Shown: positions 62,811-62,874 of the stretch, one piece after another
Layout of the letters: each line of letters begins with the position of its first letter
How positions within the stretch are numbered: position 1 is the first letter of the stretch
Made by a program: the position numbers and the translations under genes
From: UBA2365 sp964594045
GTDB lineage: Bacteria > Bacteroidota > Bacteroidia > Chitinophagales > Saprospiraceae
Assembly: GCA_964594045.1 (NCBI GenBank)
Contig: CAZQKR010000023.1
Location: 1 to 62,874 of the forward strand
Length of the DNA stretch: 62,874 nt
Direction: 5' to 3'
Notes under the pieces: model-generated
What the model saw: the letters and a program-made list of their open reading frames with translations, nothing else
The model's database searches: none
Told to the model about the DNA's origin: nothing

Positions 62811-62874
62811 CTGACCCCTCACTTCGTGTATTCTATGATTAAACCAAACAAAAATGCCAAAAATTAAGCTGCGT

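Larger units (their letters stand above)
62462..62874. mobile_element. Palindrome-array element, copy C (3' end not seen)
   Basis: The left end TTAATGAAGTTGTTTTAAA matches copies A and B. Then follow the linker with AAATTA, a hairpin array (62509-62770), the closing hairpin (62781-62810) and GCTGACCC..CACTTCGTG. After about 62830 the sequence no longer resembles A or B and the window ends, so the right terminus is either lost or beyond the edge. Confidence 0.7.

Noticed and set aside
62854..62874. ATG with seven open codons at the right edge
   Set aside because: Too little sequence to call a gene; may be chance.

Overview
The window looks like a chromosomal segment of a Bacteroidota bacterium, probably from the Saprospiraceae side of the phylum; the family-level placement is inference. 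The evidence is the AT-rich intergenic DNA, several promoters with the Bacteroidota -7 box TAnnTTTG, type IX secretion (T9SS) C-terminal sorting domains, a golvesin-like/amidase protein, a 31-residue AURKAIP1/COX24-like (mS38-like) ORF between HU and RNase G, and weak use of Shine-Dalgarno sites. Most genes are core housekeeping genes with no sign of recent transfer. The exceptions are one IS630-family element and three copies of an unusual palindrome-array repeat.

Layout. 1-650: traces of broken coding sequence. 651-1840: IS630-type insertion sequence with its transposase split over two frames at an A8 run. 1890-10369 (minus): a five-gene peptidoglycan salvage operon (sugar kinase, SpoIID-like protein, AmpG-like permease, NamZ exo-muramidase, large zinc amidase). 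10821-16312: HU, the tiny mS38-like ORF, RNase G, a MurG-like glycosyltransferase, folP (convergent, overlapping), and an M23 endopeptidase. 16414-20014 (minus): htpG and an Mla-type ABC pair. 20131-20688: repeat element A. 20789-28065: SDR oxidoreductase, two secreted proteins, fabF-rnc, a PASTA-domain protein and ddl. 28290-33719: dnaE, tRNA-Leu(GAG) and phoH. 34142-37820: DUF62 protein, ABM monooxygenase and PBP1A. 38195-42192 (minus): tocopherol cyclase-like, SOUL, an outer-membrane-like protein, a VOC lipoprotein and two DUF1801 proteins. 42282-42566: repeat element B. 42891-46628: a trimeric-fibre-like protein with an S74 chaperone plus a T9SS protein. 47307-49858: a sulfide:quinone reductase-like operon with a 52-residue ORF. 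50769-60494: two tandem giant paralogues of about 1,520 residues, each ending in dockerin-like, cohesin-like and T9SS modules. 60702-62296: ruvX, def and pth. 62462-end: repeat element C.

How the genes fit together. Envelope metabolism is the recurrent theme: wall salvage (1890-10369), wall hydrolysis (M23), synthesis (ddl, PBP1A, PASTA), outer-membrane lipid traffic (MlaEF) and surface display (T9SS giants, fibre protein). The least explained signal is the three-copy repeat family. Each copy begins with a TTAATGAAGTTGTTTAA-like end. It then carries an array of CTGAC/GTCAG hairpins whose inner stems change in a compensatory way, followed by a conserved A-rich/T-rich closing hairpin. Copies A and B end in an inverted copy of the terminus. 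No coding function or recognised element class explains it.
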